DNA of 64,000 nt, from NCBI RefSeq assembly GCF_038039535.1, contig NZ_JBBPHP010000016.1:62001-126000 (forward strand), read 5' to 3'. Source of the DNA: Catalinimonas sp038039535 (GTDB lineage Bacteria > Bacteroidota > Bacteroidia > Cytophagales > Cyclobacteriaceae). Below, in pieces: positions 35,729 to 42,574 of the stretch (the first letter of the stretch is position 1; every line of letters starts with the position of its first letter). A program made the position numbers and the translations under genes. Below the pieces are notes generated by a model, which searched no databases, was not told the origin of the DNA, and saw nothing but the letters and a program-made list of their open reading frames with translations.

Positions 35729-36664
35729 TTATTTAATATTCAGTTTAGACTTTCTATAGTTAAGTCGCATATTCATATTGTTTTTAATTGATGTTGCCCA
35801 ACTTTCCATATGAAGTATGAACTGATCTAAATGTTTTAGGTCTACGATAATAGGATATAGATTTAATTCTTGAAATTTCTCACTTTTATATTTTGGTGAA
35901 GAGTATTTAAAATCTATCGGTATATAATCTGCTCGTTTTAATTCTTTTTTACCATTTTTGTTTAAGTATACCTCAAATAGATTTCCTTCTAAGATTATTA
36001 CAGGGACAAATATCTCGAGATCAATACTGTTTTCATAATCCATCTCTTTTTCTTCACCAAAATTTTCAATATCAGATCCTTTAGCTTTTTGGTATTCATA
36101 TAATGACGCTTTTGAGACTGTTAATAAAGATTCATAAATTTTAGAAGGTTCGTTTGGTGCTTTAAATGATTCATGAAATGCTCTTCCATAATTCTTATTA
36201 ATGTTGAAATAATTGGATTCCTCTAAAACATCATCATCAAAAATATTTAATAGGGTTTCGTATTTATCCCCATCATTACTAATAATACTTTCGTGGTTTT
36301 TAGCATTGTGTAGAAGATTCCAACCTAAATGATTAGCGAAAAGCTTAGAAGTACCTGGAGATGAAAAAATTACCCAAGGCCTTTTACTAACCTTCTTAAC
36401 CTCGATAATTAGTTTTACAGATACGTTTATATCCTGATCGGTAAAAAAATCAAATAGATAAAAGTTTGCTATCAGATCGATTTCTCTACTGATATTATAA
36501 TCTAAATCTTCATAAGTAGAACTATGAATAACAGACCATTTTTTTTCTAAAAATTTTGATGCAATTTCTAATTCAGTAATGAATCCTGTCTTATCAATAT
36601 CTTCAAGAATACGCTCTTCTAAGCTTTTATCACTTTTGTTTCCCATAACCTTTAGTCTTACCAC
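35729..36664 (-). CDS. Candidate PD-(D/E)XK nuclease-like protein between TerL and TerS
   Basis: 311 residues (a methionine at residue 7 is an alternative start). The N-terminal part resembles a restriction-endonuclease fold: EIASKFLEKKWSV (helix), then SREIDLIANFY with E61 and D63, then KLIIEVKKVSKRPW with E88 and K90. This is the E-x-D...E-x-K pattern. The rest is unfamiliar, with GDKYETLLNIFDDD and a later beta-rich part. It sits between TerS and TerL, where many phages carry an HNH nuclease, but it is not HNH. It may be a packaging-associated nuclease or a defence gene (moron). No CTATTTATA element precedes it. Confidence 0.5.
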   Translation of the reverse strand: MVRLKVMGNKSDKSLEERILEDIDKTGFITELEIASKFLEKKWSVIHSSTYEDLDYNISREIDLIANFYLFDFFTDQDINVSVKLIIEVKKVSKRPWVIFSSPGTSKLFANHLGWNLLHNAKNHESIISNDGDKYETLLNIFDDDVLEESNYFNINKNYGRAFHESFKAPNEPSKIYESLLTVSKASLYEYQKAKGSDIENFGEEKEMDYENSIDLEIFVPVIILEGNLFEVYLNKNGKKELKRADYIPIDFKYSSPKYKSEKFQELNLYPIIVDLKHLDQFILHMESWATSIKNNMNMRLNYRKSKLNIK

Positions 36665-36859
36665 TACATAATATGTAATTCAGTGATTTTTACCAAGTTT
36701 AATATCTAGTACTGCCTATGTAGTGCGTAAAACCCTCGTTTATAATACTCCTTATAACACTTTGAAAAATAGCTAAATAAAGCACTTTTCAGTGTGCGAA
36801 AACCCGTGCGTTAATCAAAGTACTAAAAGATAGATGTACAGTTGAGTTATAATACTTTA
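36665..36859. other. Intergenic gap between nuclease-like gene and TerS
   Basis: About 195 bp, AT-rich, with no gene. AGTGCGTAAAACCC near 36721 and GTGTGCGAAAACCC near 36794 are similar stretches about 73 bp apart. This could be a binding or packaging site, but nothing decides it. Confidence 0.35.
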
Positions 36860-37267
36860 CTAACTATTTGAATTACTGCCTGAATCCTCTCTCACTATCT
36901 CAGCTTCTTCTACCTTCTCAGGGATAGAAATCATATTGTAACCTTCTCCTAGCTGACGTTTTGGTATAGGTGCTTCTATTGTTACTGTTGTGTGTGTACT
37001 CTCTACCTTAGCTTCAACTCTGGATTGTTTAGGTTGAAAATATTCTAAGATCATTTCAAAGCGTTTTATGAACTCATCATCATTCATATTTTGTAGAATA
37101 TTCATGTACCTCTCAGCACCTTCCTGTGTTATGTATTCTCCAAGCCTTGCCCACATTTTTGTTTTCTCTGATGATCCTTTTGGCCTGCCATTAGGGTTTC
37201 CTGATTGTCCTGGCTGGAATAAATTTGGTGGATAAGAATTCTGTTTATCTTCTGTTTTTTCAGACAT
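36860..37267 (-). CDS. DUF5681 protein, probable terminase small subunit (TerS)
   Basis: 135 residues. The N-terminal signature LFQPGQSGNPNGRPKGSSEK is DUF5681, common at the start of phage terminase small subunits. A helical segment follows (YMNILQNMNDDEFIKRFEMILEYFQPK) and an acidic tail. It is the first late gene of the leftward arm, with TerL next but one, so a TerS role is likely though DUF5681 itself is uncharacterised. Confidence 0.7.
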   Translation of the reverse strand: MSEKTEDKQNSYPPNLFQPGQSGNPNGRPKGSSEKTKMWARLGEYITQEGAERYMNILQNMNDDEFIKRFEMILEYFQPKQSRVEAKVESTHTTVTIEAPIPKRQLGEGYNMISIPEKVEEAEIVREDSGSNSNS

Positions 37268-37283
37268 ATAGTAAGGTCTTTCT

Positions 37284-37292
37284 TATAAATAA
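37284..37292 (-). promoter_or_regulatory. CTATTTATA-like element (TTATTTATA) before TerS
   Basis: TTATTTATA on the minus strand, one mismatch from the set, 16 bases upstream of ATG 37267; AATTCTTAAA lies upstream. Confidence 0.45.
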
Positions 37293-37348
37293 TGAGCAGT
37301 TTAAGAATTAACCATTATTAAATATCTTTAGGTAAAAACCCATTGTTG

Positions 37349-38869
37349 ATGAAAGAAAATGCTATTCAAGTATTCATACAAAACTTTATTGAAAAAGGTC
37401 TAGATGAGCAGGAAATAGAAAAATATAAAGAATACCTAAGTGTAGAAGCCAAAGGTGTTATTTCTCCAAAAACTAATTCAAAGTCAATATTGGTTAAAGG
37501 GAAAGGTGAATATGAAGGTGTATCTTTCTCTTTATCTCAAACCTCAGCTTTTAATAGAAAGTTAGAAGGTTTGAAATATGATATTAGCTTAAAATTTAAC
37601 CTTAGAAAATTTGAAAAGTCAAACAAAACAAGTTCTAAAATAAGTGGTGGAATTAATATTGATAATTGTGACTTCACTTCCCTTCATATTGAAGAGTCTG
37701 TAGAGTCTGATAGATTTGGTATTCTAATTAGTGAATGTAATATAGGAAATATTCAATTTACAGGTATTAATGGCAATATTAAGGCAATACATCTTTTAAA
37801 TTGTGTATTCAATCATTGTGGAGGAATCTTTTGTTTTGTAGGAGAAATACATTTAAGTAACTGTACTGGAAGTTTTGGGTATGGACAATCTTATGAAGGT
37901 CCAGGTATATCTAAAATTAAAATTACAAGAGGTACATATAAATACATTAATATTCATAATCATTCGCAAGGACCTATAGAAATTGAAAATGTGGTATGTG
38001 ATAGTCCAATTATTTTAGATGGACATATTAATTATAAGATTCAAAAATCACCTCTTCTGTCTTTAATTATCACAGGTTCAATGTCTAGCCTAAATGTTAA
38101 TAACTTTGATATTGGAGAGTTATCTTTTAAGAACACTGTGCATCAAGATAAATCAATATTTACCAATGTGTCAGCAAATTCATTCAAAATGGAGGGTATG
38201 GTTAATTCAGGTAATCTAACCTTCTATGATTTAAAACATATAGAAGTACCTAATAAGAGTGAGAATAATGATTTTATAATAAAAGACACTAATCTTGGTA
38301 AAACCTTTTTTGTCAATTCTGATTTTTCTGAATATGACTCTGTAAATATTGAAGGATCTGACCTCACAGAAATCAAATCTATTGCCACTAAGTGGCCTAA
38401 AAAATTGAACCAAAATAATGCAGAAAGTAGAAGGGAAACCTATAGACAATTAAAGCTTTTAATGGCAAATAGCCATGATAAAGTTAATGAACTTCATTTC
38501 CACTATAAGGAGATGGAAGCATACCTTGATCTATTGAATGAAAATGACGGAAAAATAGCAGACAGAATTAACCTGTGGATTAGTAAAGAATCCAACGACT
38601 TTGGAGAAAACTATCTTAAACCTATAGGTTATTTTTTTCTCTTTGGATTTTGGTGTTATCTATTTGTATTACTTATTTCTGATTATCCACCTTCATATAT
38701 AATTAATAGACCTGATAATTTTATTGAATTCCTAAACCCAGTACATAAGTTTAACTTTATTGAGAATTTACATCCTTGGTCTTCAGTATTAGATTTTGTT
38801 GGCAGAATTATTTCCAGTTTTTTTATATACCAGACAATTACCGCATTTAGAAGGTTATATAAGAAGTGA
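37349..38869 (+). CDS. Beta-helix membrane protein, rightward insert beyond TerS
   Basis: About 506 residues from ATG 37349; two TTG codons just upstream are less likely starts. Residues about 100-345 are repeated short strands of the pentapeptide or right-handed beta-helix kind (INIDNCDFTSLHIEES, IGNIQFTGINGNIKAIHLLNC, LNVNNFDIGELSFKN). Then a conserved block RRETYRQLKLLMANSHDKVNELHFHYKEMEAY (in which RETYRQLK and HFHYKEMEAY stand out) and two C-terminal membrane helices (about 426-444 and 477-494). This layout is shared by uncharacterised beta-helix membrane proteins. It is transcribed against TerS and looks like a prophage-expressed moron; a sensor or superinfection-exclusion role is only inference. 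Confidence 0.7.
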   Translation: MKENAIQVFIQNFIEKGLDEQEIEKYKEYLSVEAKGVISPKTNSKSILVKGKGEYEGVSFSLSQTSAFNRKLEGLKYDISLKFNLRKFEKSNKTSSKISGGINIDNCDFTSLHIEESVESDRFGILISECNIGNIQFTGINGNIKAIHLLNCVFNHCGGIFCFVGEIHLSNCTGSFGYGQSYEGPGISKIKITRGTYKYINIHNHSQGPIEIENVVCDSPIILDGHINYKIQKSPLLSLIITGSMSSLNVNNFDIGELSFKNTVHQDKSIFTNVSANSFKMEGMVNSGNLTFYDLKHIEVPNKSENNDFIIKDTNLGKTFFVNSDFSEYDSVNIEGSDLTEIKSIATKWPKKLNQNNAESRRETYRQLKLLMANSHDKVNELHFHYKEMEAYLDLLNENDGKIADRINLWISKESNDFGENYLKPIGYFFLFGFWCYLFVLLISDYPPSYIINRPDNFIEFLNPVHKFNFIENLHPWSSVLDFVGRIISSFFIYQTITAFRRLYKK

Positions 38870-38881
38870 TTATCTTAATTT

Positions 38882-39784
38882 TCATTTCATCCCTAAATTT
38901 CTACGAATAGTAGTAGGTGATACACCGTATTTTTTTGCCAATTTTCTAGAAGATAATCCGCTGCTTTTCATTTCCTGAATCTGTTGATCTGTGAAGAATA
39001 TTTTTGGTTGACTATTTGGTTTTTTTGGGTAATTCTTCTTGATTTCTTCTATAAGCTTGGGATCAGGTTGATATATTTCACCTTCTTCAGATACATTTTT
39101 TGCTACATAATAATATTTGATGCTGTCAAGCTTACCTCTTGAGATTTCTAATAGATGCATCATTTGTCTAAGTGTTAGTTTATCAGGATTTTTGCGGATA
39201 TATCGTATCTGAGAATCTGAAAGTTGAGGTTTTCTATGCTTTTTTTCTTCAGGCTTCTTCTTCTTTACTGACTGATTTTTGATTTCTTCTATAAGCTTTG
39301 GATCAGGTTGATATATTTCACCTTCATTTTTTACAAATTTTCCAGAATAGAAATACTTATAATTAGTTACAGTAGATTCTGTTATGTTGAGAAGTTGAGA
39401 TAACTGTTTTAGAGTGAGTTGATCAGGATTTTTACGTATATATCGTATCTGCTCATCTGTTATATTTAATTTCCTATGTTTTTTTTCAGATGGATCTTTC
39501 TTTTTATAATAGACCTTCTTTTCTTTTTTGATATCAGATTTTTTTGCCTTGGGTTTTGGTTTTGGAGATTCTTCATCATCTATATATTTATATTGATGCT
39601 TTGTAACAGACATAGAACTCATTCTCTTTACATCTACATTACTTAGTCTTTGTATATACTTAATTGTACTTACTGTGATACTGTACAGATTTGCTATCTC
39701 TTCTAGCTTATATAGATCCTTAGCATTATATATATTTTGAATATCCTGTTTAAGCAGGGTAACTTTTTCTATAGTGTTCTCCAT
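38882..39784 (-). CDS. DNA-binding protein with four helix-turn-helix units
   Basis: About 300 residues. HTH-like units occur at about 26-48 (KLEEIANLYSITVSTIKY), 110-140 (TLKQLSQLLNITESTVTNY), 195-225 (TLRQMMHLLEISRGKLDS) and 278-300 (SSRKLAKKYGVSPTTIRRN, the most canonical). The second and third lie in tandem repeats of about 80 residues that share KHRK, QIRYIRKNP and the EGEIYQPDPKLIEEIK end. Linkers are very basic. It is convergent with the beta-helix gene (about 12 bp apart) and preceded by a CTATTTATA element 4 bp from ATG 39784 (a GTG lies 3 bp earlier). It probably regulates phage transcription. Confidence 0.75.
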   Translation of the reverse strand: MENTIEKVTLLKQDIQNIYNAKDLYKLEEIANLYSITVSTIKYIQRLSNVDVKRMSSMSVTKHQYKYIDDEESPKPKPKAKKSDIKKEKKVYYKKKDPSEKKHRKLNITDEQIRYIRKNPDQLTLKQLSQLLNITESTVTNYKYFYSGKFVKNEGEIYQPDPKLIEEIKNQSVKKKKPEEKKHRKPQLSDSQIRYIRKNPDKLTLRQMMHLLEISRGKLDSIKYYYVAKNVSEEGEIYQPDPKLIEEIKKNYPKKPNSQPKIFFTDQQIQEMKSSGLSSRKLAKKYGVSPTTIRRNLGMK

Positions 39785-39788
39785 CACT

Positions 39789-39797
39789 TATAAATAG
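39789..39797 (-). promoter_or_regulatory. CTATTTATA element at the multi-HTH gene
   Basis: CTATTTATA on the minus strand, only 4 bases before ATG 39784 (or touching GTG 39787). If it is a promoter box, the message would be leaderless or the protein starts further in. Confidence 0.4.
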
Positions 39798-39799
39798 AA

Positions 39800-39826
39800 A
39801 TCCCCCAGTACCAAAATACTGAGGGA
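39800..39826 (-). terminator. Hairpin upstream of the multi-HTH gene
   Basis: CCCCCAGTA / TACTGAGGG stem with loop CCAAAA, followed on the minus strand by ATTTCTATTTAT. It probably ends a leftward transcript coming from 39.9-40.1 kb. Confidence 0.6.
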
Positions 39827-40208
39827 CCTAAAAACAGCTTATTCAAATGCCAAAGCCAAAATATAATTTGACCTCGATTATCTACTCATAAATAGTAATA
39901 AAAAAAAGTGCCCCCTACTTAAGCAGCACCTTTCCTCTAGAAATTTTAAATTAAATACAAACGGTTATTATATAGACTGCATAAGACATTAAAAAGATAG
40001 GGAGTGTAGAAAAGAAAAACCCAGAAATATTTTTCTGGGATAAAAAGCAATATAAATGGGAACAAATAGCTTTTTGATATAAATAGATAAGCAACAAAAA
40101 AGGCTCCGTGTACGTACACAATAGCAGAATACTTATAATAATTAGATTGTTTAGTGACAATGCCATTTTATTAAGTCCCTTCAATCAGGAGGGATTTTCT
40201 TATTAAAA
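39827..40208. other. Gene-poor stretch with orphan CTATTTATA elements and hairpins
   Basis: Two more copies lie here on the minus strand: CTATTTATG at 39887-39895 and CTATTTATA at 40078-40086. Twelve bases after the second, a TTG opens a 39-codon hydrophobic frame (40065 down to 39946, starting MFPFILLFIPEKYF). A longer overlapping frame (39951-40184) is also hydrophobic. A hairpin CCCAGAAA/TTTCTGGG (about 40019-40038) with a minus-strand T run cuts through both, and TCCCT/AGGGA (about 40175-40195) lies upstream. Either a holin-sized peptide or a short RNA could be made; neither is secure. Confidence 0.35.
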
Positions 40209-40238
40209 AAAGGTAGCAATCACCTGACTACTACCTTT
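40209..40238 (-). terminator. Intrinsic terminator after the 77-residue gene
   Basis: AAAGGTAG / CTACCTTT stem (40231-40238 with 40209-40216), then TTTT on the minus strand. Ends leftward transcription of the 40292-41039 gene pair. Confidence 0.8.
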
Positions 40239-40291
40239 CTGATTGTTATTTGATAATTCAGTTAAAAAAATAATGACAAATCTTAAATTCT

Positions 40292-40525
40292 TTAGTTCAA
40301 ATTCATCTGCACAAAGTTTTCCTCAAAAAACGTTGATAGAAAATAAAACTCTGTTTGATCAAAATTCATGATCCCTGCTTTCAGCTTTTCAACTATATCT
40401 ATAATCACTTCTACTGTATAATTATCTTCTATATCAGTACTGATATTGCTCATATGCAGGTGCTGATTAGTTTTGAAGAAGGAGAGATAGAAGAGTAGTT
40501 CAGGATTGAATAGTAACTGTTTCAT
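40292..40525 (-). CDS. Small phage protein of unknown function (77 residues)
   Basis: MKQLLFNPELLFYLSFFKTN at the start, then an acidic helical body, EDNYTVEVIIDIVEKLKAGI. It follows the 157-residue gene by 40 bp and is followed by a terminator, so the two form a short leftward early-region operon. An internal ATG (MSNISTDIEDN) gives an alternative 53-residue product. No family recognised. Confidence 0.55.
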   Translation of the reverse strand: MKQLLFNPELLFYLSFFKTNQHLHMSNISTDIEDNYTVEVIIDIVEKLKAGIMNFDQTEFYFLSTFFEENFVQMNLN

Positions 40526-40565
40526 AACTAGCTGTTTATTTGATTGAAAATATATTGATGGTGAA

Positions 40566-41039
40566 TTAAGCTGCTACGATAATATTCTTAATAATCTGTT
40601 CTATTCTGAATTCCTTCTTAACTAGTTCTTCAAGCTTATTACAAAACTTATCTATGTCTTTGATCAGGAAGTAATTAAGATATATCTCATTTGAACTGTA
40701 AAACTTCTCATACACAAAGTTGTAATCACTTAAAATATCAGGTATTGTTACTTCTCTTTTCTCAAGCATTCGTGCGAATTGTGTGTATAATGATGTATTA
40801 GGAATGTTGATAAATTCTTTGATGTCGTGATCATAATGAAATAGGATAACAGTACTATCTGAGAACACTAATCTATCATCAACAGGACAATCCGTAAATC
40901 TGAAATATATAGCATCGTGCCAGCTTTTTTCAGGTGATAAGAGATAGTCTATGTATCTATTCTTTGTTCTTGTATATCTCTTTTCAAAGTCTTTAACAGC
41001 TTCGTCATATGTCCAGATTTTTGATATTTCATTGTTCAT
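40566..41039 (-). CDS. Phage protein of unknown function (157 residues)
   Basis: Helical, starting MNNEISKIWTYDEAVKDFEKRY, with DAIYFRFTDCPVDD and a C-terminal helix KLEELVKKEFRIEQIIKNI. It is the first gene of a two-gene leftward unit behind a 530-bp non-coding region that carries inverted TCTAACA sites, so it may be under repressor control. No family recognised. Confidence 0.6.
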   Translation of the reverse strand: MNNEISKIWTYDEAVKDFEKRYTRTKNRYIDYLLSPEKSWHDAIYFRFTDCPVDDRLVFSDSTVILFHYDHDIKEFINIPNTSLYTQFARMLEKREVTIPDILSDYNFVYEKFYSSNEIYLNYFLIKDIDKFCNKLEELVKKEFRIEQIIKNIIVAA

Positions 41040-41570
41040 AGTATTGTGTATGTTTAGTTTAGAAGTATGTATATCGTTGCTATACAGAGATATGAGAGAT
41101 AGACTATAAGTAGTATATCAGGTCTGTGATTTAGAACTTTCTGAATCTTCTTTAAAGTTTTGAATAATCTTTTATATATCAGTTCTATCATTTCTAGTTG
41201 ACATATTATTATAATGCTAACATACATGCTTATACTGATATATACAATACATTGTTGTTAGTACTTGTTAGAGATGTATGTCTAACAGAATCGTTTAATA
41301 AAGCTTTATATATAACTTTTCTAATATTTTTTAATTAAAAAATGTGGTTATGATGATATAATTTTAATTAAAAATTTTTGCACTGTGTGAATGCTTGTTA
41401 GAAACAAAGATTTGTCAAGATGACAAAGTAAAAAGAATGGAAATCAGAAGTAATTGTAAAGGTCTTAGGTTTTGTATTTTTTGTCTAACAGGAAAATTGA
41501 ATAGGGCCTGAAAAAAAATTGAAAATATTTTAAAAAATTTTTGGCAGGTGCTGATAATTGGGTATAAAAA
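41040..41570. promoter_or_regulatory. Non-coding control region with inverted TGTTAGA/TCTAACA sites
   Basis: About 530 bp without genes. TGTTAGA and TCTAACA form a perfect 7-bp inverted repeat with an 8-base spacer at 41266-41287. Further single copies are TGTTAGA near 41395 and TCTAACA near 41484. Two copies on each strand within about 220 bp, upstream of the leftward 41039 gene, suggest an operator. The stretch is extremely AT-rich (41300-41360 and 41500-41545), as origin or promoter DNA can be. Confidence 0.4.
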
Positions 41571-41598
41571 AACCTCCCCGTAAATGTTTTGGGAGGTT
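41571..41598 (-). terminator. Intrinsic terminator after the 144-residue gene
   Basis: AACCTCCC (41571-41578) pairs with GGGAGGTT (41591-41598); the minus strand continues TTTTTTTATACC. It closes the 41622-42056 gene. Its loop and stem resemble the terminator at 46847-46893. Confidence 0.85.
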
Positions 41599-41621
41599 GG
41601 GAAGTGGTGTAGGGGTGGTAG

Positions 41622-42056
41622 TTAAAGTATCTTAACCTCTATATTGTAGCAGAATGGATAAGAGAGTAAATTCTGTTTAATACTTTCCACATTTGTTAAC
41701 CTTTCTTTTATTTTTTCTATTTCCTGATAATCAGTATTTAACCCAATCTGAGTATTTAAATTTTCTATAGAATGATTAATAGTTTTTATTAGTAGCTGTA
41801 ATTCGTCTGAACTAAGAGTATAGAATTCGTTCAATCCAATATCCTTCCACTGCATAGCTGAAGCTTCACTAAACCATCTACTAGGTTGATCCTTATAAAG
41901 AATATCCTGCCAATTATTATTGTCGTTAACCCATTTTAAAAAATTATTTTGTTCATCATCTGTACCTTTTGATACACCAAAATTAACAATAGCTTTTGCA
42001 TATCCTGTTTTAAAATTTCCATTATCTGATACTAGATTTTCATAACTGTTATACAT
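41622..42056 (-). CDS. Unknown early protein next to the control region
   Basis: 144 residues, starting MYNSYENLVSDNGNFKTGYA, acidic and helical with KTINHSIENLNTQIG and EIEKIKERLTNVESIKQNLL. It is the lone leftward gene facing the rightward replication gene across the four-repeat control region, the position where a lysogeny regulator is often found. No HTH is visible, so this is only positional. It has its own terminator. Confidence 0.6.
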   Translation of the reverse strand: MYNSYENLVSDNGNFKTGYAKAIVNFGVSKGTDDEQNNFLKWVNDNNNWQDILYKDQPSRWFSEASAMQWKDIGLNEFYTLSSDELQLLIKTINHSIENLNTQIGLNTDYQEIEKIKERLTNVESIKQNLLSYPFCYNIEVKIL

Positions 42057-42111
42057 GGTGTTTAAAATAGTTTGGTTGTGATTAGTTAACCATCTAATAA
42101 AGTAAAAATCA

Positions 42112-42305
42112 GTCTACATTAGAATACCTACTTATCAGTTTTTTTCTTTTTATCCACCTATCTAAAAAAACGGTCTACATTAGAATAGGTAATTAACCAG
42201 TATTGGAAAGTTGAAAAAATGGATTAACATAAAAATAAATATATGTTTTAAAAATCGGTCTACATTAGGGTATCTCCTCCTCTTTTCTTCTATTCTAATG
42301 TAGAC
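42112..42305. repeat. Four copies of GTCTACATTAGAATA (iteron or operator cluster)
   Basis: GTCTACATTAGAATA at 42112-42126 and 42173-42187, GTCTACATTAGGGTA at 42258-42272, and the inverted copy TATTCTAATGTAGAC at 42291-42305. Each copy is preceded by an A-rich tract ending A-A-x-C-[AG], so the conserved unit is about 25 bp. They fill the gap between the diverging 42056 and 42575 genes. This is consistent with an origin or a repressor operator. Confidence 0.8.
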
Positions 42306-42385
42306 TGGTTTTTAAAATCCTTAATAATTACTATCCTTTTATATAAAATAATTGTCTTAATAGAGGAACTAACAGAAAGTAGTTA

Positions 42386-42477
42386 CTATTTATTAATAAG
42401 TGATTTCAACGGAATCATTTTTTCTATTAAGAGTTTAAAAACAGTCTGGTAAGGGTAGCTCCCTTACCGGAGTGTTT
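42386..42477 (+). promoter_or_regulatory. CTATTTATT element and long hairpin leader before the replication gene
   Basis: CTATTTATTAATAAG (42386-42400) is followed by an imperfect 17-bp hairpin, 42439-42455 with 42461-42477, whose core is GGTAAGGG/CCCTTACC around a TAGCT loop. Only one mismatch and one G-T pair interrupt the stem. No T run follows on the plus strand; the minus strand has TTTTTAAAC. The leader to TTG 42575 is about 180 bases. It may regulate the replication gene or stop leftward read-through. Confidence 0.5.
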
Positions 42478-42574
42478 AAAAAAGAATGACTCAAATAGAA
42501 AGGATTTCAAAAAGATCATTAAACTTTTATAGCCATAGTCGCTAAAATAAAAAAAATAGAAAAAATGAAAGTAC

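Noticed and set aside
39951..40184. 77-codon hydrophobic leftward frame as a holin gene
   Set aside because: A terminator-like hairpin and a CTATTTATA copy lie inside it, and T-rich DNA yields hydrophobic frames by chance. It is kept only as a possibility in the region entry.
42112..42305. CRISPR array
   Set aside because: Only four repeats, unequal spacing, one inverted, and no cas genes nearby.
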